Source: Bacteroidetes bacterium GWC2_46_850 (GTDB lineage: Bacteria; Bacteroidota; Bacteroidia; Bacteroidales; Dysgonomonadaceae). Taken from it: a stretch of 64,000 nt of DNA. Positions 36,128 through 45,628 of the stretch are shown piece after piece; within the stretch, counting starts at the first letter, position 1, and each line of letters opens with the position of its first letter. The notes below the pieces were generated by a model. The model saw nothing but the letters and a program-made list of their open reading frames with translations. It made no database searches and was not told where the DNA came from. The stretch covers positions 1 to 64,000 of the forward strand of contig MENQ01000023.1 of the NCBI GenBank assembly GCA_001768325.1, given 5' to 3'. Made by a program: the position numbers and the translations under genes.

Positions 36128-36805
36128 TTAAATCACCCTTCCCGGCATGGTGGAACCAATCACAAAACGGAGCGTGAGCCAGTGCGTGGAGCCATCAAAT
36201 CCTGCCACATCATCTTCATAATCGGGCTTTTGAAACTGATAGCGCAAACCCGCTTTTAGAATTCTGTTGATTCCGCCCGGTTCATAATCCTTATCCGGAA
36301 AATTGTAGTCCACCCCAAATCCTGCATTCCATACCAGGGAGTTTATCTTTAATTCGGAAAGAACCGGATCGGAATTGGCCGTCTTCAGGTTCGGCTCAAT
36401 AAATCCATAGCCGAGTCCCACAAAAGGATAGAAACTGATATTGTCTGTCGCGAAAATGTTTACCCCAATATTACCCCCGATAAATGCGTGCAGGGCATTG
36501 GACCCTTTCGGCCAGTTGGCCTCATTCCCGTCAATAACGACTGGGATATTCTCGGTAAGTGCATTGGAAGAGAATCCACCGTTGATCATGAAAAATATCT
36601 TGTTGTAATAGACGCTGAGCTCTGTATCGGCTGCAAATCCTGCATTAAAATGATCGCCCAGGTTGCCGGTGGGTATCATGGTACCCATTCCTGCTCCCCA
36701 TGAAAAAGCCCACGGAGAGGGTACCACACGATCATTCTGCTGGGCAGAGATCGATCCTGATAAAAAAGAGATTGTCAGAATCAGGGTTATAATTCTTGTT
36801 TGCAT
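36128..36805 (-). CDS. outer-membrane beta-barrel protein
   Basis: 225-aa predicted barrel protein. A signal peptide (IITLILTISFLSGSISAQ) is followed by alternating beta strands with aromatic girdles (SWGAGMGTMIPTGNLG; FYPFVGLGYGFIEPN; SLVWNAGFGVDYNFPD; WLTLRFVIGS). Size and pattern fit a small OmpA/OmpW-like or porin-family barrel domain of about eight strands. It starts only 2 bp after the YfhO gene ends, so the two are likely co-transcribed. No enzymatic motif; exact role unknown. Confidence 0.75.
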   Translation of the reverse strand: MQTRIITLILTISFLSGSISAQQNDRVVPSPWAFSWGAGMGTMIPTGNLGDHFNAGFAADTELSVYYNKIFFMINGGFSSNALTENIPVVIDGNEANWPKGSNALHAFIGGNIGVNIFATDNISFYPFVGLGYGFIEPNLKTANSDPVLSELKINSLVWNAGFGVDYNFPDKDYEPGGINRILKAGLRYQFQKPDYEDDVAGFDGSTHWLTLRFVIGSTMPGRVI

Positions 36806-36807
36806 AA

Positions 36808-39330
36808 TTATTTTTGGTTTTTCTTTGTTCTTACAGCTTTTATAATGATGTAAAATGCTGTGATTAACATGATAAAAAACGCAGTATAGGCAATTCCATC
36901 GGTTACTTTTATACTCTGCGGGTCGAATCTGAATTCAACCGTGTGCTTTCCTGCAGGAACAGGAAGGGCACGCAGCGTATAATTGGCACGGATCATCTCA
37001 GCCGGCTGGCCGTCTATGCTGATCTGCCATCCTTTGGGATAATAAACCTCGGAAAAAACAGCCAGCTCTTCTTTTTTTGCATCCACGGCGTAGGTGACAA
37101 AATCGGAATCATAATCTGTAAGGACGATGGTGGACGCCGAATCTGCCGGAGATGGCTTAAACCCGGGTTGAAATTTTTCTAAAACCGGGGCATATTTCCT
37201 GTCTGTCACCGCCTCTTTCCGCAGATCAATTGTACCCAATGCATCGATCTCCTCATCTGCACTCTCCACGAACTTCAGATCATCTACAAACCAGGCATTG
37301 CCCATGGCATACGGGTTTTCCAGCGGAATGGTTCCTCCCCCTTGTGCGGGCATGACAATCCATCTTGTGTTGAGCATGTTTAACACTTTGAACCGGTCTG
37401 CATCCACCGAGTCCATGCTACCTTGTGTCCGGATAATATCCTGTTGCAATGCTGTCATTTCATTTGAGAGGTGTCTGTCTATCAGATCCTGATAACGGCG
37501 TAGTTTTGCCGCATGATAGCCTCCGATTACTTTATGCCAGTAGGGCGTGATGCCGTCGTTAAAGGTGCTGGTAGCCATGTTCAGCACCCGGTAATACTTT
37601 GTACTGTCCTGGAGAATGACATCATCGGCAGGCGTCTTTGTGAAAAGCTGCTGCTGATTGGTGGCGGGGACAAAGTCGGAATCATTCAGGTAGCGCTTAT
37701 TCACAGTCCACATGTCAGCCAGGCAGAGGAGCAGGACGGCAGCTATCATCCATTCTGCCTTTAACTTTTTCTGCAAGTGGAGCCAGACCAGCGCTGCACC
37801 GATAAGGATAATGAAGAAGCTGCGCCAGGCATCGGCAGTAAACAATGCAACCCGCATGTCGGTGAGGTTTCCTGTGACGGTCTGAATATGTTCTGGTGGC
37901 AATGATTGTAGTGCCATCATCTCAGAAGACGAGATAAATGAGGAGAAAAATAGTCTGGGGGCCAGGGCAAACAACAGGGCGATACCGGCGGTAACGCCAA
38001 GACTTAAATACAGTGGTTTCCGGTTGTTTTTGAATTGTTCCGGTTTCCCGATTATCTCTTTCAACGCCATCGCTGCGAGCAGTGGAATACAGAACTCAGC
38101 CACCACCAGAATGGAAGATACCGTGCGGAACTTGTTGTACATGGGTACGTAATCGATAAAGAAGTCGGTCAGCGGCATAAAGTTTTTTCCCCATGAAAGC
38201 AGGATCGAGAAAAGGGTTCCGGCCAGCAGTGCCCATTTTATCGGACCTTTCACGATAAAAAGCCCGAGAACAAACAGGGCTAAAACAAATGCTCCCACAT
38301 ACACCGGACCTGAAGTGCCCGGCTGTTCTCCCCAGTATTGACCGATCTGCTGATACAGCTGGCTGTATTCGGGTCGCGCCTTGCTCATCGCCCGCTCATT
38401 TTCAGAAAGGGGTACGGAAGCTCCCCCTTTTGTGTTGGGTACCAGCAGTGTCCATGTTTCTCCCACGCCGTAACTCCAGGCAGTAATATAATCACGTTCC
38501 AGTCCGTTGTCGGTCTTGTTCTCTTCCCCATGATGGGTGAGCTCCGACTTGCCTCGCATGGTCTCTTTCGAGTATTCGTACGTGTGATAGAGGTTACTGG
38601 TATTGGCTGCAATCCCGATAAGGCCGGCTGCAAGCAATACGGCAGTCGACCGCAGGAAACCGGACAGCTGCTTTTTGCGGATGGCATCCACCATGAAAGC
38701 AATCACCATGAACAACATCACGAACAGAAAGTAATAGGTCATCTGTATGTGATTGGACGATATCTGAAAAGCCACGAATATCATGAAGAGCAATCCGCCA
38801 GGCAGATATTTTTTCCGGTATATGTAAATCAGTCCGGCGATTGTGGGCGGTATGTAGGCCAGTGTGATGAATTTCCAGATATGTCCTGCAGCAATGAGGA
38901 TAAAAAAGTAGGAAGAAAATGCCCAGACAATGGCTCCCAATGCACTAATTAGCGGTGAAGCCTTCATGGCACGCATCAGGATATAGAATCCCAGCAGCAT
39001 GATAAATACCAGGAAAACATAATTTGGCAAAAACAAGGAATAAACCTTTTTTGCCAGGTCCTGCGGTTTTGTTGAGTCGTAAGTAGGGCTCATCTGATAC
39101 GACGGCATACCGCTGAACATGGATATGTTCCATCGGCTTCGTTCGCCATCGTGACGCGCCATATAATCACGCTGTTCCTGTCCCTGTCCGATGGCTGCCA
39201 GTGAGTCGTGTTGCGCAATCACACGTCCTTCCATAACAGCCGGTGCAAAATAGATAAATGAAATCAGGGTAAACACCGCGATCACGATCAGATCGGGGAG
39301 GAGTTTTTTAAATGTGCCGGATTTGTCCAT
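36808..39330 (-). CDS. YfhO-family membrane protein
   Basis: 840-aa inner-membrane protein with an N-terminal helix (LIVIAVFTLISFIYFAPAV), roughly a dozen hydrophobic segments up to about residue 560, and a large outer domain after that, closed by a last membrane helix and a lysine-rich tail (FYIIIKAVRTKKNQ). The family resembles GT-C glycosyltransferases and is linked to decoration of cell-wall or surface polymers in Firmicutes; in Bacteroidetes the role is not established. Motifs: HDSLAAIGQGQEQRDYMARH and SEVYYPKGWQISIDGQPAEM. A TAnnTTTG box lies 29 bp upstream of its start. Confidence 0.85.
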   Translation of the reverse strand: MDKSGTFKKLLPDLIVIAVFTLISFIYFAPAVMEGRVIAQHDSLAAIGQGQEQRDYMARHDGERSRWNISMFSGMPSYQMSPTYDSTKPQDLAKKVYSLFLPNYVFLVFIMLLGFYILMRAMKASPLISALGAIVWAFSSYFFILIAAGHIWKFITLAYIPPTIAGLIYIYRKKYLPGGLLFMIFVAFQISSNHIQMTYYFLFVMLFMVIAFMVDAIRKKQLSGFLRSTAVLLAAGLIGIAANTSNLYHTYEYSKETMRGKSELTHHGEENKTDNGLERDYITAWSYGVGETWTLLVPNTKGGASVPLSENERAMSKARPEYSQLYQQIGQYWGEQPGTSGPVYVGAFVLALFVLGLFIVKGPIKWALLAGTLFSILLSWGKNFMPLTDFFIDYVPMYNKFRTVSSILVVAEFCIPLLAAMALKEIIGKPEQFKNNRKPLYLSLGVTAGIALLFALAPRLFFSSFISSSEMMALQSLPPEHIQTVTGNLTDMRVALFTADAWRSFFIILIGAALVWLHLQKKLKAEWMIAAVLLLCLADMWTVNKRYLNDSDFVPATNQQQLFTKTPADDVILQDSTKYYRVLNMATSTFNDGITPYWHKVIGGYHAAKLRRYQDLIDRHLSNEMTALQQDIIRTQGSMDSVDADRFKVLNMLNTRWIVMPAQGGGTIPLENPYAMGNAWFVDDLKFVESADEEIDALGTIDLRKEAVTDRKYAPVLEKFQPGFKPSPADSASTIVLTDYDSDFVTYAVDAKKEELAVFSEVYYPKGWQISIDGQPAEMIRANYTLRALPVPAGKHTVEFRFDPQSIKVTDGIAYTAFFIMLITAFYIIIKAVRTKKNQK

Positions 39331-39358
39331 TGTTGTTGGTCGTTTTATTTAGAAACCA

Positions 39359-39366
39359 CAAATTTA
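39359..39366 (-). promoter_or_regulatory. -7 promoter-like box for the YfhO gene
   Basis: TAAATTTG on the minus strand matches TAnnTTTG and lies 29 bp before the start codon. No convincing -33 element was found. Confidence 0.35.
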
Positions 39367-39415
39367 CATTATATTCCCCGAAATAACGATGAAAGCAAGT
39401 TGGGAGTTTCGATGG

Positions 39416-40192
39416 TTACAACTCCCTGATCCAGATATTCCGGAAACTGATCGGAGCACTCGGGTCGCCATGATCCTGCAGTCGGATGGGACCTGCTCCA
39501 TGCTCTTTTACCTTCGGCTGACCAATATATTCCGTGGTGCCCAGGATGATGGTATTGTTTTGGAGTAAAATGCCGTTTTGCAATAATGTAACACGCGGTG
39601 GTGTCCGGTAGGTGCCATCTTTTTTGAAGGTGGGTGCCGTGTAAATGATGTCGTAACTGTTCCATTCGCCCGGTTTATGCATGGCGTTCACAAGGGGTGG
39701 TGTCTGTTTGTAGACACTTCCTGTTTGTCCGTTCACGTAGGTTTCATTTTCGTAACAATCGAGAATCTGTATCTCGTACATGCCTTGCAGAAAAAGACCG
39801 CTATTCCCTCTTGCCTGGCTCTTTCCTGTAATCCCTTCGGGAATGCGCCACTCAATATGCAATTGAAAATCGTTAAATATACTTCGGGTCTGGATGTCGC
39901 CTGTTCCTTTTTTTACTGTAAATACCCCGTCACTTACAGTCCACGCTGCCGGCTCCCCTTTGGAATTCGACCATTGTGAGAGATCTTTCCCATCAAAGAG
40001 AATCAACGCATCGGAAGGAGCCACAATTGCCTTTTCGGGTGACTTGCTCGGTGTTACTACCGTAGGTTGAGGCTGCCAGTACTCTGTCATGGCGGGTTTC
40101 ATAGGTTCCTGCTCAGGGTATTTTGTTTCCTGAGCTGTCAGTGGAAGTGAAAGAAATAGTGTAACCGGAATAAATAGAAATGCAGACTTCAT
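39416..40192 (-). CDS. DUF1080 (3-keto-disaccharide hydrolase-like) secreted protein
   Basis: 258-aa exported protein with signal peptide AFLFIPVTLFLSLPLTAQ. The body is a jelly-roll concanavalin-like domain of the DUF1080 family: LFDGKDLSQWSNSKGEPAAW, FQLHIEWRIPEG, NSGLFLQGMYEIQILDCYEN, and the C-terminal PIRLQDHGDPSAPISFRNIW. Some members hydrolyse 3-keto-glycosides, others may only bind sugar. The QDHG and IQILD motifs match catalytic-type members. It reads divergently from the GntR regulator of the sialic acid locus, so it may respond to the same regulator, but it could equally be independent. Confidence 0.85.
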   Translation of the reverse strand: MKSAFLFIPVTLFLSLPLTAQETKYPEQEPMKPAMTEYWQPQPTVVTPSKSPEKAIVAPSDALILFDGKDLSQWSNSKGEPAAWTVSDGVFTVKKGTGDIQTRSIFNDFQLHIEWRIPEGITGKSQARGNSGLFLQGMYEIQILDCYENETYVNGQTGSVYKQTPPLVNAMHKPGEWNSYDIIYTAPTFKKDGTYRTPPRVTLLQNGILLQNNTIILGTTEYIGQPKVKEHGAGPIRLQDHGDPSAPISFRNIWIREL

Positions 40193-40495
40193 GTTTGTTC
40201 AATTTTAATGATAAATGATGGTATCCATTTTTTTAAACATGTAAATGTATATACAATTTGTGATTTATAAAACCAGGGACTTATGCATCCCAAATTTGAA
40301 CTTCACATAATCAATCGAATAGATATTAGTTAAAAACATATAAATATTATGTTAAAATTGAATATCTTTATCGAATTTATAATTTTAGTCACTTTATTTG
40401 TCAGACAAATCAGATTAATAATATCTGTTGTACATTTTTATCTGAAGACATCTCTCATTTTTAAGTGAGAAAACATATTTGAAAATAATCTTACG
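40193..40495. other. AT-rich divergent intergenic region with GntR operator candidate
   Basis: The 303-bp gap between the DUF1080 gene and the GntR gene contains no supported gene. It is very AT-rich and holds one clear palindrome (40396-40410, annotated separately). Several TTTG and TA-rich boxes occur, but none combine to a convincing promoter pair. Confidence 0.5.
40396..40410. promoter_or_regulatory. probable GntR/FCD operator upstream of the sialic acid locus
   Basis: ATTTGTCAGACAAAT is a perfect dyad with 7-bp arms around one central base. GntR/FadR-type regulators bind palindromes of this size and style. It lies 86 bp before the start of the GntR gene, so autoregulation and control of the whole locus are plausible. 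Confidence 0.6.
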
Positions 40496-41236
40496 ATGGA
40501 AAGACTTAGGATTCAAAACAATTCAACCACGCTGGTGGATCAGGTCGAAGACAAGCTTTTGAACTATTTCAAAGAGAAGGACCTGCAAAAAGGAGACGCT
40601 ATTCCCAATGAAATGGAATTAACAGCCTCATTGGGTGTGTCGAGGAGTGTGGTACGGGAGGCATTGAGCCGGCTGAAGATGATGGGGATCGTGGAGACAC
40701 GCACACGACGGGGCATGGTACTATCCGAGCCTTCGATATTTGGAGGAATGAGACGTGCGGTAGATCCGAGGATTCTAAGTGAGGATACCCTCTTTGATAT
40801 TCTCGGATTCAGGATTGTTCTGGAAATAGGCATTTGCAGTGAAATATTCCGAAAAATCACACCCGACGATATTGCAAGCCTCGAGGAGATTGTGAATGTG
40901 GGAATCATGTATGAAAACAACGAATATGCTCCTTTTAGCGAATTTGCCTTCCACACAAAACTTTACAAAATAACCGGCAATAAAACAATCTCTGAATTCC
41001 AAAATATCATTCATCCCGTGATGACATTTGTAAAGGATAAATTTCAGGAATTTTTGGCCCCCATTAATATCCGGTTGAAAGAAGAAAAGCGCATTGTAAC
41101 CCATCAGGACTTGCTACAGTATTTGAAAGATGGTGATGAAGACGGATACAGAAGAGCCCTGGAGGAACATTTTGAGGTTTACAGAATTTTTATCAGTCAA
41201 AGAAATCAATATCACGTTGCACTGCAAAACGGTTAA
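40496..41236 (+). CDS. GntR-family (FCD domain) transcriptional regulator
   Basis: 246-aa repressor-type regulator. Residues about 10-80 are the winged helix (QKGDAIPNEMELTASLGVS; RSVVREALSRLKMMGIVETR; RRGMVL). The rest is the all-helical FCD ligand domain, with candidate metal/ligand residues in FAFHTKLYKITGN and ALEEHFEVYRIF. It lies 33 bp before the lyase gene, as the first gene of the sialic acid cluster, and probably senses sialic acid or a derivative, analogous in function to NanR. The palindrome at 40396-40410 is its likely site. Confidence 0.9.
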   Translation: MERLRIQNNSTTLVDQVEDKLLNYFKEKDLQKGDAIPNEMELTASLGVSRSVVREALSRLKMMGIVETRTRRGMVLSEPSIFGGMRRAVDPRILSEDTLFDILGFRIVLEIGICSEIFRKITPDDIASLEEIVNVGIMYENNEYAPFSEFAFHTKLYKITGNKTISEFQNIIHPVMTFVKDKFQEFLAPINIRLKEEKRIVTHQDLLQYLKDGDEDGYRRALEEHFEVYRIFISQRNQYHVALQNG

Positions 41237-41269
41237 ACACAAAAAGTATACTTACCAATTAAAATATCT

Positions 41270-42181
41270 ATGAACAATTACAAAAAACTAAAAGGTTTAA
41301 TTGCTGCAACTTTTACGCCCGTTGATACAAACGGCGATATAAATTATCCTGTAATCAGAAAATATGCACAGCATATCAAAGATTCGGGAATATCGGGTGT
41401 ATTTGTTTGCGGGACGACTGGGGAGTTTACTTCTCTCACCACTGCTGAAAGAAAGCTGATCCTGGAGGAATGGATAAAACAGGGTGAAGGTGGCTTCAAA
41501 ATTATTGCCCATGTGGGCAGCGACAACCAACGTGAGGCAATGGAGCTGGCACGTCATGCTGCAGCGCAAGGTGCAGACGGAATAGGATGTATTGCTCCTT
41601 CTTTTTTCAAGCCGGAAAAAGTGAAGGATCTGATTGATTTCTTTGCGCCCATTGCTGCTTCCGCCCCGCAGTTACCATTCTATTATTACAACATGCCCTC
41701 TATGACCGGGGTGAATCTCTCGGTTACACAGTTTCTTCACGAAGGGAAAAAAAGGATTCCCAACCTGTCCGGAGTGAAATTTACACACAACAACCTGATG
41801 GAAATGGGTGACTGTATTCAGCTGGATAATGGGGCATTTGAGGTGTTGCACGGTTTCGACGAGACACTGATTTGCGGATTGGCGCTCGGTGCCGTGGCCG
41901 GCGTGGGGAGTACATATAACTATATCTCCCATGTCTATCTGAATATTTTGAAATCCATGGAAAGCAACGATGTGAAAAGGGCACGTGCATTTCAGGTGCA
42001 GTCGGTAGAAATGGTGAAAATCATCATTCTATACGGAGGTGGCGTGAGAGGTGGGAAAGCCATCATGAATCTGATTGGAATCGAATGTGGGTCATGTCGA
42101 CCCCCTTTTGCCGCATTCGAAAAGGAGGAGTATGATGCTCTCAGGGGCGACCTGGAGCAGATCGGTTACCTGAAAAAATAG
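41270..42181 (+). CDS. nanA: N-acetylneuraminate lyase / dihydrodipicolinate synthase family aldolase
   Basis: 303-aa class I aldolase that should split N-acetylneuraminate into N-acetylmannosamine and pyruvate. Family residues: GTTGE at 48-52 (carboxylate binding), Tyr140 in FYYYNMPSMTG and Schiff-base Lys170 in LSGVKFTHNN, matching E. coli NanA Tyr137 and Lys165. The sugar-side motif GFDETLICGLALGAVAGVGS agrees with sialate lyases and not dapA. Context (regulator before, SusC/D, sialidases and transporter after) strongly supports nanA. A weak hairpin follows before susC. Confidence 0.92.
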   Translation: MNNYKKLKGLIAATFTPVDTNGDINYPVIRKYAQHIKDSGISGVFVCGTTGEFTSLTTAERKLILEEWIKQGEGGFKIIAHVGSDNQREAMELARHAAAQGADGIGCIAPSFFKPEKVKDLIDFFAPIAASAPQLPFYYYNMPSMTGVNLSVTQFLHEGKKRIPNLSGVKFTHNNLMEMGDCIQLDNGAFEVLHGFDETLICGLALGAVAGVGSTYNYISHVYLNILKSMESNDVKRARAFQVQSVEMVKIIILYGGGVRGGKAIMNLIGIECGSCRPPFAAFEKEEYDALRGDLEQIGYLKK

Positions 42182-42184
42182 AGA

Positions 42185-42215
42185 AAGGGGTATGTCCTGC
42201 AAACAGTACCCCCTT
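42185..42215 (+). other. small hairpin between nanA and susC
   Basis: AAGGGGTA and TACCCCCTT pair (one bulge) around a 14-nt loop just after the nanA stop. No T-run follows, so it may be an RNA stability element or weak attenuator that separates the levels of nanA and susC, not a full terminator. Confidence 0.3.
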
Positions 42216-42260
42216 CCATGAATAATTTTAAAACACAATTATCTTAAAATCATAACAAAG

Positions 42261-45200
42261 ATGAGAAAAAATTATCGATTTTTGGCCTTATTTGTTTTTA
42301 TATTTGCTTCACTGGCTCACCTGCTGGCACAGGATATATCCGTGTCGGGAGCAGTATATGACAATGAAGGAGAGACACTTCCCGGCGTTTCCGTCGTAGT
42401 CAGAGGCACTACCCAGGGAACCGTCACCGATATCGACGGTATCTTCCGGATCACCGTCCCGAAAGGATCCACCCTCCAGTTCTCCTTCGTGGGATTCAGG
42501 ACACAGGAGATCAACATCACCGAACCGAAGCAGCTGCGTGTGGAAATGCAGCTCTCCACGGTTGAGCTGGAGGAATTCGTCGCCATCGCCTACGGGAAAC
42601 AGTCGCGCGCCCTTCTCACACACTCAATATCGAAAGTGGGGGAAGAGGAGTTCCTGAAGACCCCCGGGCAAAACCCGTTGCTACAGCTACAGGGCAAGGT
42701 GGCCGGCCTCTCATTGCAGGTGTCCAGCGGACAGCCGGGTGCCAACCCGCAGGTATTCATCCGTGGTGGCAGCTCCACCTCTCCCGAGGGTGACGCCCCT
42801 CTGTTCATCATCGACGGCATCGTCTCCCAGGGATTCAGGAACATCTCCGACATGAACCCTGCCGATATCGAGTCGGTAGAGGTACTCAAAGATGCGGCAT
42901 CGACAGCCATCTACGGCTCCAGGGCCGCCAACGGGATCATCCTGATCAAAACAAAATCGGGCAGGAAGGGCAAGGCCAAGGTCAGCCTGCGTTATACCTA
43001 CGGACTCGAGATGCAGCCCGAAAGAATACCCCTGCTCAATGCCAGAGATTATATCTACCTTACCCGCAGCAATATCGCCAAGTTCAACCAGCCCGAACTC
43101 ACCTACAACGGTAAGCAGGACCAGGCCAAGTTCCTCGGCGGCTCCTTCGGCATGTCCACCGGCAACCCCAGAAACGCGAAGAACACGCTCGAGTTCCTGG
43201 ATGTATACCTCGCCAACTACGGACAACAGTATGTGAGCGACCTGCTCGAGTACCAGGGATGGGAGACCATGCAGGATCCCGTCACCGGTCGCCAGCTCAT
43301 CTTTCAGAACAACGACTTCCAGGATGCCACCTTCACCACCGGACAGAAGCAGGAGTACGATCTGAGCGTTTCCGGCGGCAACGACAACGGCAACTACTAC
43401 ATCGGCCTCCGCTACATGGACCAGGATGGTATCCTGCGAGGCACCAATTACAAGAACTACAGTGCCCTGTTCAACGGCGACTACAAGCTGAGCGACAAGT
43501 GGAGCATCTCTACCAAGGCCAACTTGCAGGTGAGGGATGCCATCGGTGGCGGCAACACGAACAATACCATCTCACGCAGCATCCTCACCCCCCCCACCTA
43601 CCGTCTCTATTACGAAGACGGCACACCGGCACCCGGTGAAGGGATCTCCTCCTTCCGGAGCAGGATCCATGAGATCTACTACAAGACACGCTACGATGAT
43701 GTGACCGTCTATAGGACTACCTTCCAGACGGCAGCCACCTGGGACATCCTGCCCGGACTGGTTTTCTCCCCCTCCCTCTTCTACTTCGGTACGGAGGGTA
43801 TCGAGAACTATTTCCAGGCAGATAATGAGACCACCGGTAACACCATCCGTCCGGCATCGGCCAATCATAACTACGACAGGCATCTCCAGGGCGATGCGCT
43901 GCTCTCCTACGACAAGAAACTGGGTGAAAACCACAATGTCTCCGCCGTTGCCGGCACCAGCTACACCCATGACTATAGCTACCGCTTCTCCGGCAGCGGC
44001 AGTGGCTCCATGATCGACCTGATACCCACGCTCAATGCGACGGCCGACAGCACCCAGCGGGTGAGTTCCACCAAGACCTACGAGGCCACACTCAGCTACT
44101 TCGGTCGCGTGAGCTACGACTACAAAGGCAAGTATATGGCTTCCGCCAGCTTGCGCACCGACGGCTCATCGCGCTTTGCGGAAGACAAGATGTGGGGCAT
44201 CTTCCCCGGGGTGTCGGCAGGATGGAACATGCACCGGGAAGGTTTCTTCTCCTCTCTCGCCTCAGTGATGAGCCGCTGGAAATGGCGCGCCAGCTGGGGA
44301 CGTACCGGCAACAACAACCTGAGCGTGGCCAACTCACGCGGTGCCTATGCCATCACCGGCACCAACTATATGGGCAAGGTGGGGATACTCAACACCACTC
44401 TGAAAAATTCGCAGCTGCGCTGGGAAACGACTGACTCCTACGATATTGGGGTCGACCTGGGCTTATTCAACAACCGGCTGAATATCCTGCTCGACTATTA
44501 CAACAAGCTGACACACGACCGTCTCTACGATGAGCCGCTCTGGTACTCCACCGGCTTCAGCTCTATCAAAAGCAACTACGGATCCATCCGTAACAACGGC
44601 TTCGAGGTGGAACTCAACGCCACACCCGTGGAAACAAAAGATTTCACCTGGGACCTGGGCCTCACCTTCTCCTATAACCAAAGCAGGGTGGAGAAGCTGC
44701 CCTTCAACGGAGAGGATAAAAACAGGGTAGGCGGCAACTTTGTCTTTGACCCCGCCACCGGTGAAGAGAGGAAAGTGGGCGGACTGGCTGAAGGAGAACG
44801 CTTCGGCGGCCGATGGGCCTTCCACTACCAGGGCACCTACCAAACCGAGGAAGAGGCAGCCGGCGCCCCCACAGACCCCAACGCGCAGGGAAGAACCAAG
44901 CATGCAGGCGACTCGCGCTTCGAGGATGTGAACGGTGACGGCCGGCTCGACTCGCGCGACATGGTCTTCATGGGATATATCCGCCCCGACAAGACAGGAG
45001 GGATCACCAACACCCTCCGCTTCAAGGGGTTCACCGTACGCGCCGTGATGGACTGGGCCATAGGCCATGTGATCGACAACGGCTTCAAGGGCCAGATCAT
45101 GGGCAGCTCCCGCAACAACAACAACGCCATTCAGGAGGCGATGACCAACACCTGGCAAAGCGCCGGCGACGGCACCCGATATCCCAAGTATACGGTGCAG

Positions 45201-45521
45201 AGCGACTACGACTATCAGTACCGCAACCACATGCGCTGGGACAACCAGATCGGCAGCACGGCCCAGGGATCCACCAACAACAGCCTCTACTTCAGCAAAG
45301 GCGACTATCTCGCCTTCAGGGAGGTCTCGCTAAGCTACCTGCTGCCCGCCTCACTCACCTCCCGCATGAAGCTGGGAGAGGTGGAGATCTTCGCCGGAGC
45401 CTATAACCTGGGTTACCTGAAGAAGTACGAAGGGATGTTTCCCGAGATCTACAACGGTGTGGATTACGGCATCTATCCCCGCCCGAGACAGTATAACATG
45501 GGTGCAAGAATCAATTTCTAA
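42261..45521 (+). CDS. SusC/RagA TonB-dependent transporter (sialoglycan locus)
   Basis: 1086-aa outer-membrane importer without an STN domain, so it does not signal to a FecR protein. Signal peptide FLALFVFIFASLAHLLAQ; carboxypeptidase-like domain ISVSGAVYDNEGETLPGVSV; TonB-dependent plug with QGKVAGLSLQVSSGQPGANP, VFIRGGSS and YGSRAANGIILIKTKSG; then the barrel. It is paired with the SusD gene 107 bp downstream. After the first 130 bases the sequence turns clearly richer in G+C than the nanA gene before it. Substrate is inferred to be sialylated glycan fragments or sialic acid from the adjacent sialidases. Confidence 0.95.
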   Translation: MRKNYRFLALFVFIFASLAHLLAQDISVSGAVYDNEGETLPGVSVVVRGTTQGTVTDIDGIFRITVPKGSTLQFSFVGFRTQEINITEPKQLRVEMQLSTVELEEFVAIAYGKQSRALLTHSISKVGEEEFLKTPGQNPLLQLQGKVAGLSLQVSSGQPGANPQVFIRGGSSTSPEGDAPLFIIDGIVSQGFRNISDMNPADIESVEVLKDAASTAIYGSRAANGIILIKTKSGRKGKAKVSLRYTYGLEMQPERIPLLNARDYIYLTRSNIAKFNQPELTYNGKQDQAKFLGGSFGMSTGNPRNAKNTLEFLDVYLANYGQQYVSDLLEYQGWETMQDPVTGRQLIFQNNDFQDATFTTGQKQEYDLSVSGGNDNGNYYIGLRYMDQDGILRGTNYKNYSALFNGDYKLSDKWSISTKANLQVRDAIGGGNTNNTISRSILTPPTYRLYYEDGTPAPGEGISSFRSRIHEIYYKTRYDDVTVYRTTFQTAATWDILPGLVFSPSLFYFGTEGIENYFQADNETTGNTIRPASANHNYDRHLQGDALLSYDKKLGENHNVSAVAGTSYTHDYSYRFSGSGSGSMIDLIPTLNATADSTQRVSSTKTYEATLSYFGRVSYDYKGKYMASASLRTDGSSRFAEDKMWGIFPGVSAGWNMHREGFFSSLASVMSRWKWRASWGRTGNNNLSVANSRGAYAITGTNYMGKVGILNTTLKNSQLRWETTDSYDIGVDLGLFNNRLNILLDYYNKLTHDRLYDEPLWYSTGFSSIKSNYGSIRNNGFEVELNATPVETKDFTWDLGLTFSYNQSRVEKLPFNGEDKNRVGGNFVFDPATGEERKVGGLAEGERFGGRWAFHYQGTYQTEEEAAGAPTDPNAQGRTKHAGDSRFEDVNGDGRLDSRDMVFMGYIRPDKTGGITNTLRFKGFTVRAVMDWAIGHVIDNGFKGQIMGSSRNNNNAIQEAMTNTWQSAGDGTRYPKYTVQSDYDYQYRNHMRWDNQIGSTAQGSTNNSLYFSKGDYLAFREVSLSYLLPASLTSRMKLGEVEIFAGAYNLGYLKKYEGMFPEIYNGVDYGIYPRPRQYNMGARINF

Positions 45522-45628
45522 CAATACATAGCTACAGGATGAAACGGGCCTGCCAGTCAGCCACACACACACCGTGTATGACCATCGCCCGTAGCCCGTG
45601 GCCAAAATGAAATAAAATAAACAGAATC

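Noticed and set aside
44463-45230. 255-codon open frame on the minus strand
   Set aside because: Antisense shadow of the SusC gene with low-complexity Val/Gly/His composition.
45543-45597. ACGGGC/GCCCGT pair as a susC-susD terminator
   Set aside because: The stem is short with a very long loop and no T-run; susC and susD are expected on one transcript.
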